A DNA stretch of 64,000 bases from Tribonema minus (taxonomy: Eukaryota; Sar; Xanthophyceae; Tribonematales; Tribonemataceae): NCBI GenBank assembly GCA_017506865.1, contig JAFCMP010000223.1, positions 1,674,001 to 1,738,000 of the forward strand. The letters run 5' to 3'. The stretch's first letter is position 1, and the number at the start of each line of letters is the position of its first letter. The notes under the pieces were generated by a model. That model worked only from the letters and a program-made list of their open reading frames with translations, was not told the DNA's origin and searched no databases. The translations under genes were made by a program, and so were the position numbers. This document shows, in pieces, positions 27,129 through 38,602 of the stretch.

Positions 27129-30100
27129 GTGGCAGAGGCGGCGGCGGCGCGCGCGCGCTTGCCGCGGCGTCGGCCGACGCCATCTGGACGTTCAAGGCGT
27201 TCCTGGTGGACTACCTGGGGGAGGAGGGGGGCTGGGGCGACGGCAGCAGGGCGCTGAGCGCTGCTGCTGCTGACGGCGCTGCTGCTGCTGCCGTTGCTGG
27301 TGGTGGTGGTGGTCCTGCTGCCGGTGCTGGTGGTGTTAATGCGGGTGATGGGGGGGTGGGGGAGGGGGAGGGGGGGGACGGGGGCGGGGACTGGGAGGAA
27401 GGGGGGCAGGCGGCCAGGGACAGGGCGCTGCGGATGCGGCTGGTGCTGCAGGTGCTGGACCTGGCGGGAATGGCGCGTGTGCAGTTCATTGCGACGCCGC
27501 TCTACTCGCATCGCTCAACATCACAGGTGATGCTCAGCTTTTGTGAACTTCAAGTGCTTTCAATGAGGCGCAGAGGTACTGAAGTGCGGTGTCGTGCTTT
27601 GCCTAGCGGTTGAGGTGCGTCCATTGCCCAGGTATGTACGCGGTGTGAGGCGCGTGCGCAGTCCATTGCAGAGCACTGCTGCAACGCAGTGCTGAGCAAC
27701 GCCATGTCGGGCAATGTTTACTTTGAAAGTACACTGAACAGTGTGTAGCCACGCCACCTGAAGCCTCTGTGTGCACTAGGTACATGCGCACAAACAATGG
27801 AGTGCACCACAAGTGCTTGGTGCCCTTTCCGCTTCAACTCATGTCCATTCTGGTGGTGACACCATGAGGATATCCCTAACCCAACTTTATACAAGGAGCA
27901 ACCCCTATCCTGACTTTATGCCTGGCCGTACTTGAAGTTGCCCAGTTTCCTTGTAGCTTCAACTCGCCGCATTGCTCTTGAAGTGCATGCTCATAAACTA
28001 CGGAGTGCGCAACAAGTGCTGGTGCCCCTTCCCCTCCCCAAACTTCAACTAATGTCCGTTCGGGTGGTAACACCACGAGGGTCAACTTCAAGATTTCCAC
28101 CATCCTTGTGGCTTCAGCTCGCCGCACTGCTCTTGGGCTTGATCGCATTGCTTGCCTTCTGTCGTTGTAGTTTTGCGTAAATGTTGCTGGGTGAATGCCC
28201 CTGTCAAGGCTCTGTGTCTATCAGGTTTTTCCCTGACCATTTCACAGTAGCAGTTGCAGGATCATACGCTAGCGCTACTTGAAGCGCAGTGAAAGGCACA
28301 CGAATGCGCTTTTGCGCTTTTCTTTGTTTGGCTCGGGCTGTCATGACCAGATTGAATTGGCTGTACAGCGGACGATTTGCCCGATACCCGTTGTGATTCA
28401 ACAAGCATATGCATACTTTTGAAGTACTCTTTGATTCGCTTTGAGCCATATTTGAAAGCAGCCTCTTTGCCGTGCATGTTTCTCAACAGTCTCTTCATCA
28501 TGGCCATGGGTTGAAAACACAAGCCCATGCGCTGAAGTTGCAGTTTGCATTTCTGAATGTTGCTTGCCTGCAGCTTGAGGTTTTCGTTCACCTTTTGACG
28601 TCCTGCAGGCTAGTGAACTATCACCTTTGCACTTCATTGATTTGCATTGCTTTTTTTTTTCCGTACAAAGTGCACGCCTGTCGATTGCAGTTGAAACCTT
28701 CGTCCAACTTCAACCTCAACTGTCCCTCATCTGCTGCACAAGCTGTCCAACTCAATCACTTGTACATCGGACGCCGCATTGCCACGCACACACTCCCAGT
28801 TGCGCACTGCTACCTGGTGCTAACTGCTGGATGTAACAGCCATGTACTGTCATGAAACTGCCAGTTTGAGTTGCAGCTTGCGGCAGGGGCGCGACCGCTA
28901 GCGCTGGCAAACGTCACGCGACGCGAGCCGCTGCAGGAGGTGAGCTCAACTTCAACTGAATACACACACATTGCATGTAGTAACTTCAACTGTGACGCAC
29001 TTTGTATGCAAGTACCTACATAGTCGTGCTGAAGTTTTTGAATTCCAGCAAAGGAAGCCCAGCGAGTGCTGCTGGGTGCGCTGCTGTGACTGAGGGCAGA
29101 CTGGAGGTTGCACGCACGTGTCTCAATCTCACTCATGTATGTGCAGCCAACTACAAATGGTTTTTTTCGCCGCAGGCAAACCCTCTTGTCGCACTGTCTT
29201 GCGTCACAAGTTGCGTGTCTGAGTGATCAGAGGGAGAACCCTGCGCAAGCAGAGTCATCGAAACGACATCAAGCCACGCGTCATGTGCGCCACATTGCAT
29301 GGTATTTGGTTGACGACGCTTGGAAAGCATACCCGCAGCGACCTGATACAATGCTGCTTCGTTGTCCAGGCGTCCCAGCATCAAACCAGCGCTCAGCTCT
29401 TACATATCACTGTTACTCACCTTACGTGGTCTGACACTGGGGGGGGAGGGCCCAGATAGGAGAGGAAGTGTTGCACCTTCTTGCCTGGCTGAGTGTGGGG
29501 GAGAACCATGCGCACGTAGAGAACTCTAAATGACATCGAGCCATGCTTCATGTGCGCCGCATTGCATTTTATTTGTCTGGTGGATGACGCTCGGAAAGCA
29601 TAAACGCCCCGCCTGATAGACCCCGTCTCTTGTTATCCAGGCATGCCAGCATCCAATCCGCGCTCAGCTCTCACATATTTACTGTTACCCACCTTACGTG
29701 GGCGAACACTGGGGGGGCGGGCCCAATCAGGAGAGGAAGTGGGTCAAGCACTGGCATGTTCGGAGCAGCTCAAGTACTTCGAAGTAGTAGTTATGCGGTG
29801 ATCAACAGCATCCTGATTGCAACTTGGAGCGCCGCCAGTAGCCCTTTCTGTACTTGCAACTGCGTCACACCACTGCGCTCGTGTGAGGCAGTCCGGGCAC
29901 TGTGGCATGCTTGCAATCTCCGCGTCAGGCACAGCAAGTCTGAGTGCGACGCATGCCTGCGCGTGCGCTGGTGCCTGGACACTTGGTTCGAATCCGGCAT
30001 ACCTCTCAGGTACAGTTCTGTTGCTGGCCGCGGCTGCATGGCACACGCACTTCATTTCTGCTGTAGGCTGAGCACAGTGGCATAATTGCCGCATAGGCAG

Positions 30101-33100
30101 TCATGCCGAGCTCAAGGCATTGCAGCCACCCAACGGCGAACCCCAATCCTGACCACGAACAGCAGAACCAGAGCGCCGTCTACCCCCCCCTTCCCCCCCT
30201 CTGGGCACCGACCTGAATCACAATGTCCCCCTCTGCCCTCTCCCTAGCCCTGACAGAACCAAAGCGCAAAGGCTAATCCCCCCCTGGCCCTGCACCTGCA
30301 GGACATCCACGTCTTCCTGTGCGTATGGGGGCGCAAGCACCTGCTGCAGGCCACGCTGCAGTCGCTGATACACCGTCAGACGGCGGCGCGCCGCATACGC
30401 GTGCACATATGGAACAACAACCCCACCATACAGGCAGAGGTACGGACGCGAAGCAGACCGTGGCTTGTACCTCAAGTGTATCTCAAGTGATAACAAATAA
30501 AGTACCAGCTGTTTTGTAACAAATATGCAATTCAATTGCAGTGTCAAGTGCGGCGTAGGCCAGCTTGCAGCAGTTGCGGCGGCGGTGTGTGACGGGGGTC
30601 CAATAGGGTTAGGGTTAGGGTTAGCGCCGCTTTTGATGATAATCTGCACGTGCGTCGCTGGGTGTCAAGCCATGGCCTTTTGTTTCAAAGGACAGGAGCC
30701 AAATATGCCTGCTCTCCAGTGATAACGATCTGGTGCTGAAAAGCAGCACAGAGTGACTCACGGCGGCGCGGAAGTGGTAGCAATGGCAGTGGCAATGTAC
30801 CATGAGCGCAAAGAGCCCCTGCTTTGTTGGCGACAAGCTAGAAGCGCAGCTTTGCCTTTAAAGGCCTTTCTGCATTTATCGCCGATTGTGTGGAGCAGGA
30901 GCCGCAGCATCTGGATCACACAAGCTTTTGTGACATTGCGCGACCAGGATGGCTTCTTGCACTTAAGCCAGCCTTCATGTATGATGTGACCTGCACATAT
31001 TACCAAATGCCTCACTAGACAACGCCAATACATGCACCATTGGACAAGGGCCCTAGCATGACACGCCACATAATGCGCAAGGTACCTGCTGCTTCTCCCA
31101 GCGTTCAAATTCGCTTGTTGCAATGCACATGGGGTTCAGAAAAACAGGTAAATCATACTGACACGAGTGTTGACTGGGAATGCTGCTCAATCAATCAGGG
31201 TTAAATAAGCGCCGAGCTTGATCCCTTTGGATACCTACCCACCCACCTCAGTGCTCACATGTACGCCAACATTCTAGACTACGCATCAGAACTGCGGCAG
31301 ACAGGAGCTGCACTATCATTCACGCCCTGATTCCATGCTCAAAGAAGGTCCAGATGTAATCACTACCAGTTTTATGCATTGAAACGTAGCATGAAGGGTA
31401 TGATGGCTCATGCTCAATGGATCTCTGCAACCAGCTGCAGGGGGCGCTGCTCACATCTCTCTTCTCGTGCCTACCTTTCCCCTCTTGTGCATCATCGCTC
31501 AGGTGGACGCGCTGGTGCCGCTGGTCTCTAAGCGCACAGACGTCGTGCATGCAGACGTCAACCTCTTCAGCTACGCGCGCTTCCTGCACATACGGCAGGT
31601 GAGGCGCCGCTTGATGAGCTAGGTGGAGTTGTGCTTGTTGAAGTAGATGTTGAAGTAGCTCACGGATGTCAACCTCTTACGGATGTCAACCTCTTCAGCT
31701 ACGCGCGCTGCCTGCATATAGGGCAGGTCAGGCGCCGCTTGATGGCCTAGGTGGAGTTGTGTTTGTTGAAGTAGATGTTGAAGTAGCTCACGGATGTCAA
31801 CCTCTCCAGCTACGCGCGCGCTTCCTGCACATACAGGAGTTGAGGCGCCGCGCGGTCGGGCGCGCTCTCGTTGAGATACATACTCGAGTGAATCGAGTCG
31901 CACACTTGTTGAATAAGATGTTGAAGTTGATGCGTCGGCAGATTACTGTAGGTCACGTGGCGCTGTGGGTGCACAGCGAGGGCTATCGACGCCTGACACG
32001 AAGATACCAGCCACGGACTGATACTTTAAGAGACTGTAGTACATCATGTAGCTGGCCTACCGAACACGTGAGACCTTTGAACACGTGAGACCTTTCCATA
32101 CTGCACCATACTACATACTGAGACCTTTCCATACCACTCCTTGTCACCTAGAGCTCTACGTTCCTTTGATTCGTTTCCATGTACAATGGCATGATATGCA
32201 CGCCTACCTTACTGTCTGTAGGACGTTGCCATCTGAAAGCCACGCAGTCACGCACTGCGACTACAGGGGTCTGGCCAGTTGTACTCCCTCTGGCACACAT
32301 GTGCGGTCATTAACTGAACAATCCGCGGCATGTACGGTCATTAACCGAACAATCGGCGGCTCCTTCATCGTATCTGCACGTGCGGAAAGTCAACTGTAGT
32401 ACTCTGCGTAACTTGTCGTGCATCTGATCGGGGCCTGCGCCTGCGCATTTGCCATGGCGTTGGCATTGTGTGCGGACGTGCTTCATGTCAAGAGGTTGAA
32501 GTATGGATCAACTTCAATTCTACCTTGCAGTGCTTTGCACCTCTGGTTTTCACCAAAATTAAGCCAGTGTACAGTTGCTGAAAGGTGTTCTGAACCCTGA
32601 CTTGCTCTGCTTTGGCCAGCGTCAAGACAAGTTCGAGGAGAAGGGTTGGAGGCTAGGTCCACCGGCCCGGGGGATTGTCCAAATAAACAAATTAAACCTG
32701 TTTCCATTTTTTGTAGTTTGAAACTGACTGGATGAGAGCGGTGCTTTGCGATCTAACTCATTGGCTGTCCCTCAATCTTGCGCATCGTGAGATACTCGCG
32801 ATTTCGTGTACAAGCTCACAGGCATTCCCGTCACAACACCAATTGTCTTACTATGACAATTCGTGAAATTTCATCAAATAATCAAATTGAAGTCATCGCG
32901 CCTCACACTCTCCGGCGCGCAGACTATGCAGACGCACCACATCGATTACGCTATCATTGTGGACGACGACCAGCTGTTCGCCCACGACTACATCCAGAAG
33001 CTCTACGCGGAACGACAGCCCAAGGTCTACACGTCAGTACTCAGAGCGCGCATGAATTATTATTTTTTGCATGGCCAGTACACAGTACACAGTTCACAGC

Positions 33101-34900
33101 ACACAGAGCACGGACAACTTGCTTGTTTTTGCAGGGCTGGGCGCATGAGCTGAGCACTTTACAGACGGGCCATTGATGCACACACTGCCAAAGGGCTACC
33201 ATGGTTCTCCATGTTGTGATGTTTGTGTCACACATTGGTGAGCACATTGCAGACAGGCCATTGATGTACACACTGCCAATGGTTACCATGACTTGTGTGT
33301 CGTAATTTCGTGTCGCACACGAGATTGTTGTGTCACCTGGAGTGTGACGAGCACTGACACCGCTGCATATCCGGTGCACATGCCGAGGGCGCTGAAGACA
33401 GGCTTACCTTGACCACTATTGCGCTGATGAGGTAATGATCAATCACTTTGTAGTGTGGACTGCAGCGGCATTGCGCGTCACTGCTCACGTGCTCAGCAGC
33501 AGCGCCCCTTTAACCGGCTCTGCAGTCGCCATCGCTCATTGACCACTGCTCAGCCACATTTAGGCAGCCCCGAAACACCATTAATATGACGCACATGGGC
33601 AGATCGATGATGATTCACCGGCGATCAGCAATATATTGCACATTAATGACAGTCAACACTGCATGTGTTTGGCGCTCTGAACTGATGGCTTGTTGCTGTT
33701 GACGATCACCCGCAGGTCTTGGTGGGGGCGGCAATTTCATGGCAAGAGTTACTTTGACGGCATGCCGCACGGCTCAGTGCTCATCAGCGGCGAGCGCCCG
33801 GACCTCACAGACTTCGACTATGCAGGTGACTCTCCCCTGTGTTGCTTGATTTCCATGTTCAAGTTGAACTTTGTGGCATGCCGCACGGCACAGTGCTCTT
33901 AAGCGGCGCGCGAGCGCCCGGACCTCTCCGACTTTGACTATGCAGATGATTCTCCCCTGTTGCCTAAGTTCATCTTCAAGTTGAACTTCGTGGCGTGCCG
34001 CACGGCACAGTGCTCATCGGCAGTGCGCAGGCGTGGACCTCAGCGCCTTTGACTACGCAGTTGACTCTCCCCGTCGTACTTGTTTCATGCTCTGGGTGCG
34101 CAGTCGTGTCGCACTTCGTTGCATCTCCTGCCTGTGGTTTAAGCCTGGCGCTCTCGTGCGATTGACTCACTTACTGCCAGGCATGCAGGAATTGCTGTAA
34201 ATGCGCAGTACGTACCTACCTCTGTGCACGTGGGTGTGCAGCTGTGATGCCAAAGCTCAGTTGAGGCTGAGTCCACCGACCATGACTGAACAGCAAACCC
34301 TAAGCCCAACCCTAGCCCTAGGACTGTAGACCGCACCAGGTACCAAACACCGCAGTCATTTGCAGTTGATTTCCATGAAACAATGCCACAGACTGCATCA
34401 TTGTCACCATTGACCTTCCTGCTGCTAAGGCCAGCCCTACCCTCTCCCCCTCCTCACTGTCATTCAAAACACAGCGCGGCAAGCTCTGGAGGTTGATCGC
34501 CCCGCTTGCTGCCGATTTCAGCTCCCTGCTGAAGATCATTTTTTACCTTGCACCTGAGGGGTCCATCACCCCTCTCACTGCCAATTTTACCCCCCCCCAC
34601 GCCAGCCTGATCTTGATCCTGACTCACTGCCTCGTGCCCACAGGCCCCGGGGGGTGCGTCATCGACGCGGGCGCCTTCATGATGCCGGCGACGTTCATGA
34701 TACCGCAGCAGTTCATCTCCCTCGACGACCTGTGGCTGTCGTACGTGATCAACATGGCGGGGTGGAAAGTGAAGCGCACGTTCGTACGGCCGCGCTTCAT
34801 AATGGACCGCAAGACCACGTCCGTCGCGCTGTGGCTCACGCTCAAGTCGGAGAAGGACGCGTTTTTGGAGTTCCTCAGGGACGGCGGCTGGGCCGTGTAG
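25298..34900 (+). CDS. Membrane-anchored protein with two GT-A glycosyltransferase domains, eight exons
   Basis: Exons 25298-25647, 26566-27526, 28877-28939, 30302-30439, 31503-31598, 32932-33032, 33716-33825 and 34644-34900 join in frame (phases 2,0,0,0,0,2,1) to 2076 nt, 691 residues. Residues about 7-27 are a single hydrophobic anchor, giving type II Golgi topology. Domain 1 (about 65-435) starts HVVITASDSSEDLQASIDSL, continues NDLVVLMTARHRLAADGA and is interrupted by a roughly 50-residue Gly/Ser run. It lacks a clear DxD, so it may be inactive. Domain 2 (about 459-691) starts DIHVFLCVWGRKHLLQATLQ and has DYAIIVDDDQ (D547-D549, metal/nucleotide-sugar site) and SLDDLWLSYV (D634-D635, likely catalytic region). 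Acceptor and donor sugar are unknown. Two separate genes is the alternative, but the 21-codon linking exon fits phase on both sides. Two exons have downstream echo arrays. Confidence 0.82.
27000..27145 (+). repeat. GGC-triplet run coding for poly-Gly/Ser
   Basis: Within exon 2 of the two-domain glycosyltransferase. It encodes a run of glycine with scattered serine, inserted in the first domain. The reverse strand gives an unrelated poly-Ala ORF that is only a shadow. Length is probably unstable between strains. Confidence 0.9.
27785..28125. repeat. Imperfect ~205-bp tandem duplication in intron 2 of the glycosyltransferase gene
   Basis: The segment around GGAGTGCACCACAAGTGCTT with GGTGGTGACACCATGAGG (about 27798-27870) recurs at about 28002-28082, followed in both by CTTCAAcTCGCCGC-like sequence with GCTCTTG. 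Several TTGAAGT/ACTTCAA heptamers are included. It does not resemble a neighbouring exon. Confidence 0.75.
29231..29741. repeat. ~270-bp tandem duplication in intron 3 of the glycosyltransferase gene
   Basis: Bases about 29231-29470 and 29499-29741 are diverged direct copies. Each begins GGGAGAACC, includes TCATGTGCGCC and CAGCGCTCAGCTCT-like stretches and ends GGAGAGGAAGTG. Both contain a CA(G)GC…CACATAT block that could hold a splice acceptor, but no coding exon is recognised. Confidence 0.8.
30605..30625 (+). repeat. Interstitial TTAGGG tract
   Basis: Three consecutive TTAGGG/GGGTTA units lie in intron 4 of the two-domain glycosyltransferase gene, about 165 bp after the exon 4 donor. They are perfect units, unlike most of the other telomere-like tracts here. 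Confidence 0.9.
31655..31860 (+). repeat. Two echoes of the glycosyltransferase exon 5 donor edge
   Basis: The real exon end (…DVNLFSYARFLHIRQ, donor 31599) recurs with donor positions at 31727 and 31840 (128 and 113 bp spacing). Copy 1 keeps GT (GTCAGG); copy 2 has TTGAGG, so its donor is dead. Between copies, the arm carries TTGAAGTAGATGTTGAAGTA. The exon part of each copy stays close to coding sequence over about 45 bp. Confidence 0.9.
32130..32190. repeat. Dispersed repeat, copy 2
   Basis: TTGTCACCTAGAGCTCTACG and flanks match the reverse complement of about 22150-22205. This copy is inside intron 5 of the two-domain glycosyltransferase gene. Just upstream is a short tandem of GAGACCTTTcCATAC-like units (about 32068-32130). 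Confidence 0.6.
33870..34075 (+). repeat. Two echoes of the glycosyltransferase exon 7 donor edge
   Basis: The exon end (MPHGSVLISGERPDLTDFDYAG, here only paraphrased by its DNA) recurs with boundaries at 33945/33946 and 34060/34061; the real one is 33825/33826 (spacings 120 and 115 bp). The real donor is GCAG|GTGACT. The echoes read GCAG|ATGATT and GCAG|TTGACT, so only the G of GT has changed while the next bases and TCTCCCC are kept. TTCAAGTTGAACTT joins the units. Confidence 0.92.
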
Positions 34901-34924
34901 CGCGTTGCGCTACGCTGCACTGTG

Positions 34925-35030
34925 GGGCAGAATCACACTTCAAGTGCGTACGCACACTTCAAGTGTGCAAGTGTGTACCCACACTTCAAGTGCGTACCCA
35001 CACTTCAGGCGCGTACCCATACATACCCAT
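34925..35030. repeat. Short tandem repeat of about 20 bp after the glycosyltransferase gene
   Basis: CACACTTCAAGTGCGTACCC-like units occur about four to five times with small changes. The unit contains the near-palindrome ACTTCAAGT, the same heptamer that is frequent in introns of this window. It may lie in the 3' untranslated region. Confidence 0.85.
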
Positions 35031-36840
35031 GAATGTTGGGTGCTGGGGCAGGCATATGTATGCGTCGTTACCATGACAACCCATCGCTGCCCCGCCAACA
35101 TCAGCATTCAGGTGCGAACAGTGCCTGGAAAGTCGTGATTGATGTACGACGGGTTGCGGACCTCTTTGGTGGTCTGCGCTCGCCTGCCACGCCCACACAC
35201 AGGCGAGTCACGCCGGGCATACAGCCTGCGGAAAAAGGGGTTTGGCTTCTGTGCTCACTGCTGGAACCAGAATGCCCAGTGCTCAGCGTCGCTCTGCCAG
35301 CAGCCCCCGGCTGCGCAGCAGCATCGTTGTCACACATCTGCACGCGGCAGACAGCTCCTGCTGACTAGCAGTGTTATGCAAGGTCTTCCCGCGTAATGGC
35401 CGCGCAGCTGACCATGAAAGCATGACGTGCTAATGCGAGGAAGGGGGTTGAGTCCCGGTGCAGGCAACCCTCAACGCGTACCTGCCCAAACCTACTTGAG
35501 CCACGGTCAGGAGTCCACAGCAATGCCATCTGACATGCTCAGTCTGAAGCGTCATGTCCACTGGTACTGCAGATCATTCGCCTCCAGTGCTAGCACAGCA
35601 GAGGCCGCAGAGCCCCGCCTTGGCTACGAGCACGCACAGCGTGCGCTGCGCTTCCAGGCACAGTCTAGGCAGCAAAGTCACGGTGCACAGCGATGGTGGT
35701 ACCATCATCATTGGCGTCGTTGCATGTACATGGGATGATCAGCAGAGCACTCAACGCTTGCGTCCACCCTGGTAATATCACATCACATGCCCTCATCTGC
35801 GACCACCCGTTGTGACGGCCTTGGCCCATGGAGCGCCGTATTTGCACCCTGACCTACATGTGCCGTCATGCGCATCATCCCATTGTGTCCTTGCTGCTTT
35901 GAGCGCTGCATTTGCATTCTGTGCGCCGCCTCCTGTGCATTGCGTACGCGTCTTTGCAAAGCGGTCAGTGTGCGCGCTTGTGTTTGGCAGCAGCTCCAAC
36001 AGTCGTGCACTGCTCGCCGATAGGGTGCATCCGCTCCGCCTGTGTTGCTGACCTCTGACTCACTCCCAATGTTGACTGGCAAGCGCACGGTCATATGAGT
36101 GCTGTGAATCCCCTCTCATCACAATGAACCAGTCGCTGTATGTCAAGCGGCCACTGCTGCATCATCAGCTACGTGGAAGACGAGAGAGCCCTTGTATCAT
36201 CAGAAGAAGCGACGACCCTAATACATATGCAGGCACCGACATAATTGTAAACTGCAATGGTGACTGTTGCTGATGGGCCCTGGTGTCACCCACAAATTCC
36301 CTTGTAGCCATGGCAGGGTCAGAGCTGAACGAACACCCAGATCATGTATGCTGGACGTGATGTACATGCAGATAGCGGCGATGATGCGCACGGTCTGGTG
36401 GCGCTGTTGCCGCTCTCAGAGTCAGTGCTGGGTACACTATGAGCACTGTGTCATCATGAGCAGTGTGCAACATGGTGCGCTGCGAGCACCTGTCCACTTG
36501 CATTCTCATGCAGTCGACGAGGCACTTGAACACAGCAGCACATATGCAGCCCTTGGCGACAGAGGATGGGGCGCACGGCACGCAGATCTGTCTGGCGGCA
36601 GGGCATGCATGCAAAGGGCGGGAATGCACGCTGGCAGCGGGGGAGGGGATGGTAATGTGCTCTGATCATTAGACAACAAACATCAACGTCTGAACGAGGT
36701 ACAACAGCGGTCCTCAAATGCACCGGATCCTCAACCACGGCAGACAACATGTACTGCGTATCACTCAAACACACGCACGCACCAGCGCGACGCGTCAGAA
36801 AATGCTTCTGCAGCCACGACATATTGCCACTGCGCCTCCC
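35031..36840. other. Intergenic region without a recognised gene
   Basis: Several ORFs of 60-130 codons exist on both strands but show no domain or splice-consistent chain. It separates the convergent ends of the two-domain glycosyltransferase gene (+) and the costars gene (-). Confidence 0.45.
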
Positions 36841-38486
36841 TCAAGTGAGCGGTTTTAGGAGCGTGACCATGACGCTGTCGTGCGCGCCTTTGAGCAGCAT
36901 CTGCCCCTGGAAGTCCACCACGCCGCGCTTCTTGGCGGCCTTGAGCGTGCCCATGAGCGCCTCAAAGTAGTCCTGCCCCTCCTCGTCGTCGAACAGGACG
37001 CCGTAAGTCACGCCAACTGCGCATGGCGAAAAAAAAGACAACAATAAGTTATTGAAGTTCACATATGAAAGCTTTCTGAAAGTGATGAGCAATGTGCCCA
37101 TGAGCGCCTCAAAGTGGTCCTGCCCCTTCTCGTCGTCAAATAGGACGCCGTATGTTACGCCGACTGCGGAAGGTCAGGAATAGCGTGTAAGGTGAAGTAT
37201 GAAAACTTTGTTTAAGTGATGAGCAATGTGCGTAAAGCATCTGAAGGACTGTATTCCTGCCCTTGTGTGTCGTCAAACAGCACGTCACGCCGACTGAGAA
37301 TGGCGGATGTAACACCAGACAACAAAAAGCTCTTGAAGTTGACGTGCGAGAGCCTTCTGACAGTGAGAGCAATGTGCGTAAAGCATCTGGGGGACTACAT
37401 TACTGCGCCTCCCCATCAAACAGCACGTCGTAAGTCATGCCGACTTTGAATATGGCAGAAAGAAAGCACAACAAACACACTGTTTAAAAGCTGAAGTACT
37501 TGAGGTTTCTGGCAGCGATGAGCAATTTGTGCACAAGTGTCAAAAGACCGTGTAGTCCTACTTTTGCTCGCTGTCGAGCAGCATGTATGTCATGCTGACT
37601 TCAAGCGGGCAGAAACAAGCCAGCATCAGAATCAACTGAGCGGCACGATGAGAGGTTCTGGAATGTGTGTAAAACCCGCAACGGACTGCAAGGGACACTG
37701 AACATCACGCCGTGCGTCACGCCGACTTTGATTGGAAAAAGCCAGCACCACCTTGAGTTGAAGGATGCTGCCTCAAATTTGGTGATGACTCACTTGTACA
37801 TGTGACAATTCAAGACAGCATTGTAAGCGCGATGAATGTGTGCATGAGAACATGCAAAAACTCTCAAGTGATGCATCAAAAGTGTCCAGTACACAGTCCC
37901 GGCCCACTAAACCTACATTGGCAAGCAATGCTCTTGGATAAGGACACTATCCTGGCTTTCTCATACTGCGTCGGTCAGCGGGTCATTGTGATGTCTCTCA
38001 GATGAAACGAGCCCTGATCTTACCTCAACAGCCATGACAAGTTGGAGTCGGTGCTGCTGCAAAGCAAGTTAACATGTTGAATTTGTCACTCTTGAATGTG
38101 CTGCGCTTTGAGCGTTTGAGTTTGCCTCGGCAATGAGCTGCTGCTCTTATGCAGCGCTGACTCCTGATCAGCCAGCCGTATGCTAGGCGCGGGCGCAGAA
38201 GATAGCAATACGAATCTGTGTGCATCTGCACAGACCCATCGTAGTGGTCTGGTCTGCAAATGACTAGGAGTTTGCCTCTCGTGCTCAGTATATAATCTTG
38301 CCCTTGCCTAGCCCAGTATTTGCAAGCCTTCGCTGGATGCTTGCTGCCTACGCCAGCGTCAAAGTTGTGTGCAGCCTCTCGGCACAGAGGTCACTCACTT
38401 TTGCCATCTGCCTGTGGAGTGCCCAAGCGGGTGATGACCTTGCGCAGATGCTCCACCTCCCGCTCGATCTGCTCGTTGTTGGCCAT
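36841..38486 (-). CDS. Costars-domain protein (ABRACL-like), two exons
   Basis: Exons 38486-38399 and 37016-36841 join in phase 1 to 264 nt, 87 residues, close to the ~81 of human ABRACL. The whole protein is one costars domain: N-terminal EREVEHLRKVITRLGTPQADGK, then GVTYGVLFDDEEGQDYFEAL, MGTLKAAKKRGVVDFQGQML and a C-terminal HDSVMVTLL. The costars fold is a small winged-helix-like module found alone or in actin-binding Rho-activating proteins, and it is linked to actin dynamics and cell motility. The 1382-bp intron contains five graded echoes of the exon 2 acceptor edge. The gene is head-to-head with the GT14 gene, with 116 bp between ATGs. Confidence 0.93.
37080..37740 (-). repeat. Five graded echoes of the costars exon 2 acceptor edge
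   Basis: The real exon 2 starts at 37016. Copies have corresponding boundaries at about 37163, 37293, 37443, 37598 and 37725, spaced 147, 130, 150, 155 and 127 bp. Copy 1 still encodes GVTYGVLFDDEKGQDHFEAL; each farther copy is shorter and more diverged. The acceptor context runs CGCAG (real), CGCAG, TCAG, AAAG, GAAG, AAAG. The far side of every unit carries a TGATGAGCAATGTGC-like block that in the nearest copy joins directly to the exon-like part. Confidence 0.93.
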
Positions 38487-38602
38487 GCTGCCTGCTTGGG
38501 GATATGTATGAAGTAAGCGAGAACACAAGAAAACCGTTTCGACGATCTTCAACTCGTACTTGATGTTGGTGCCTGAAAGAAAGAAACACACACACAGCAG
38601 CG
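38487..38602. promoter_or_regulatory. Candidate bidirectional promoter
   Basis: A 116-bp interval between the divergent ATGs of the costars gene (-) and the GT14 gene (+). No TATA box is visible. Both first exons start immediately outside it, so both promoters and both 5' untranslated regions must share or overlap this interval unless upstream exons exist. Confidence 0.5.

Noticed and set aside
26524..27511. Long minus-strand ORFs rich in Pro or Ala across the glycosyltransferase exon
   Set aside because: They are the antisense of the GGC repeat and of a well-supported plus-strand exon.
29880..30010. Possible tRNA around GGTTCGAATCC at about 29983
   Set aside because: The T-loop-like sequence is good, but no matching acceptor, D or anticodon stems could be placed.
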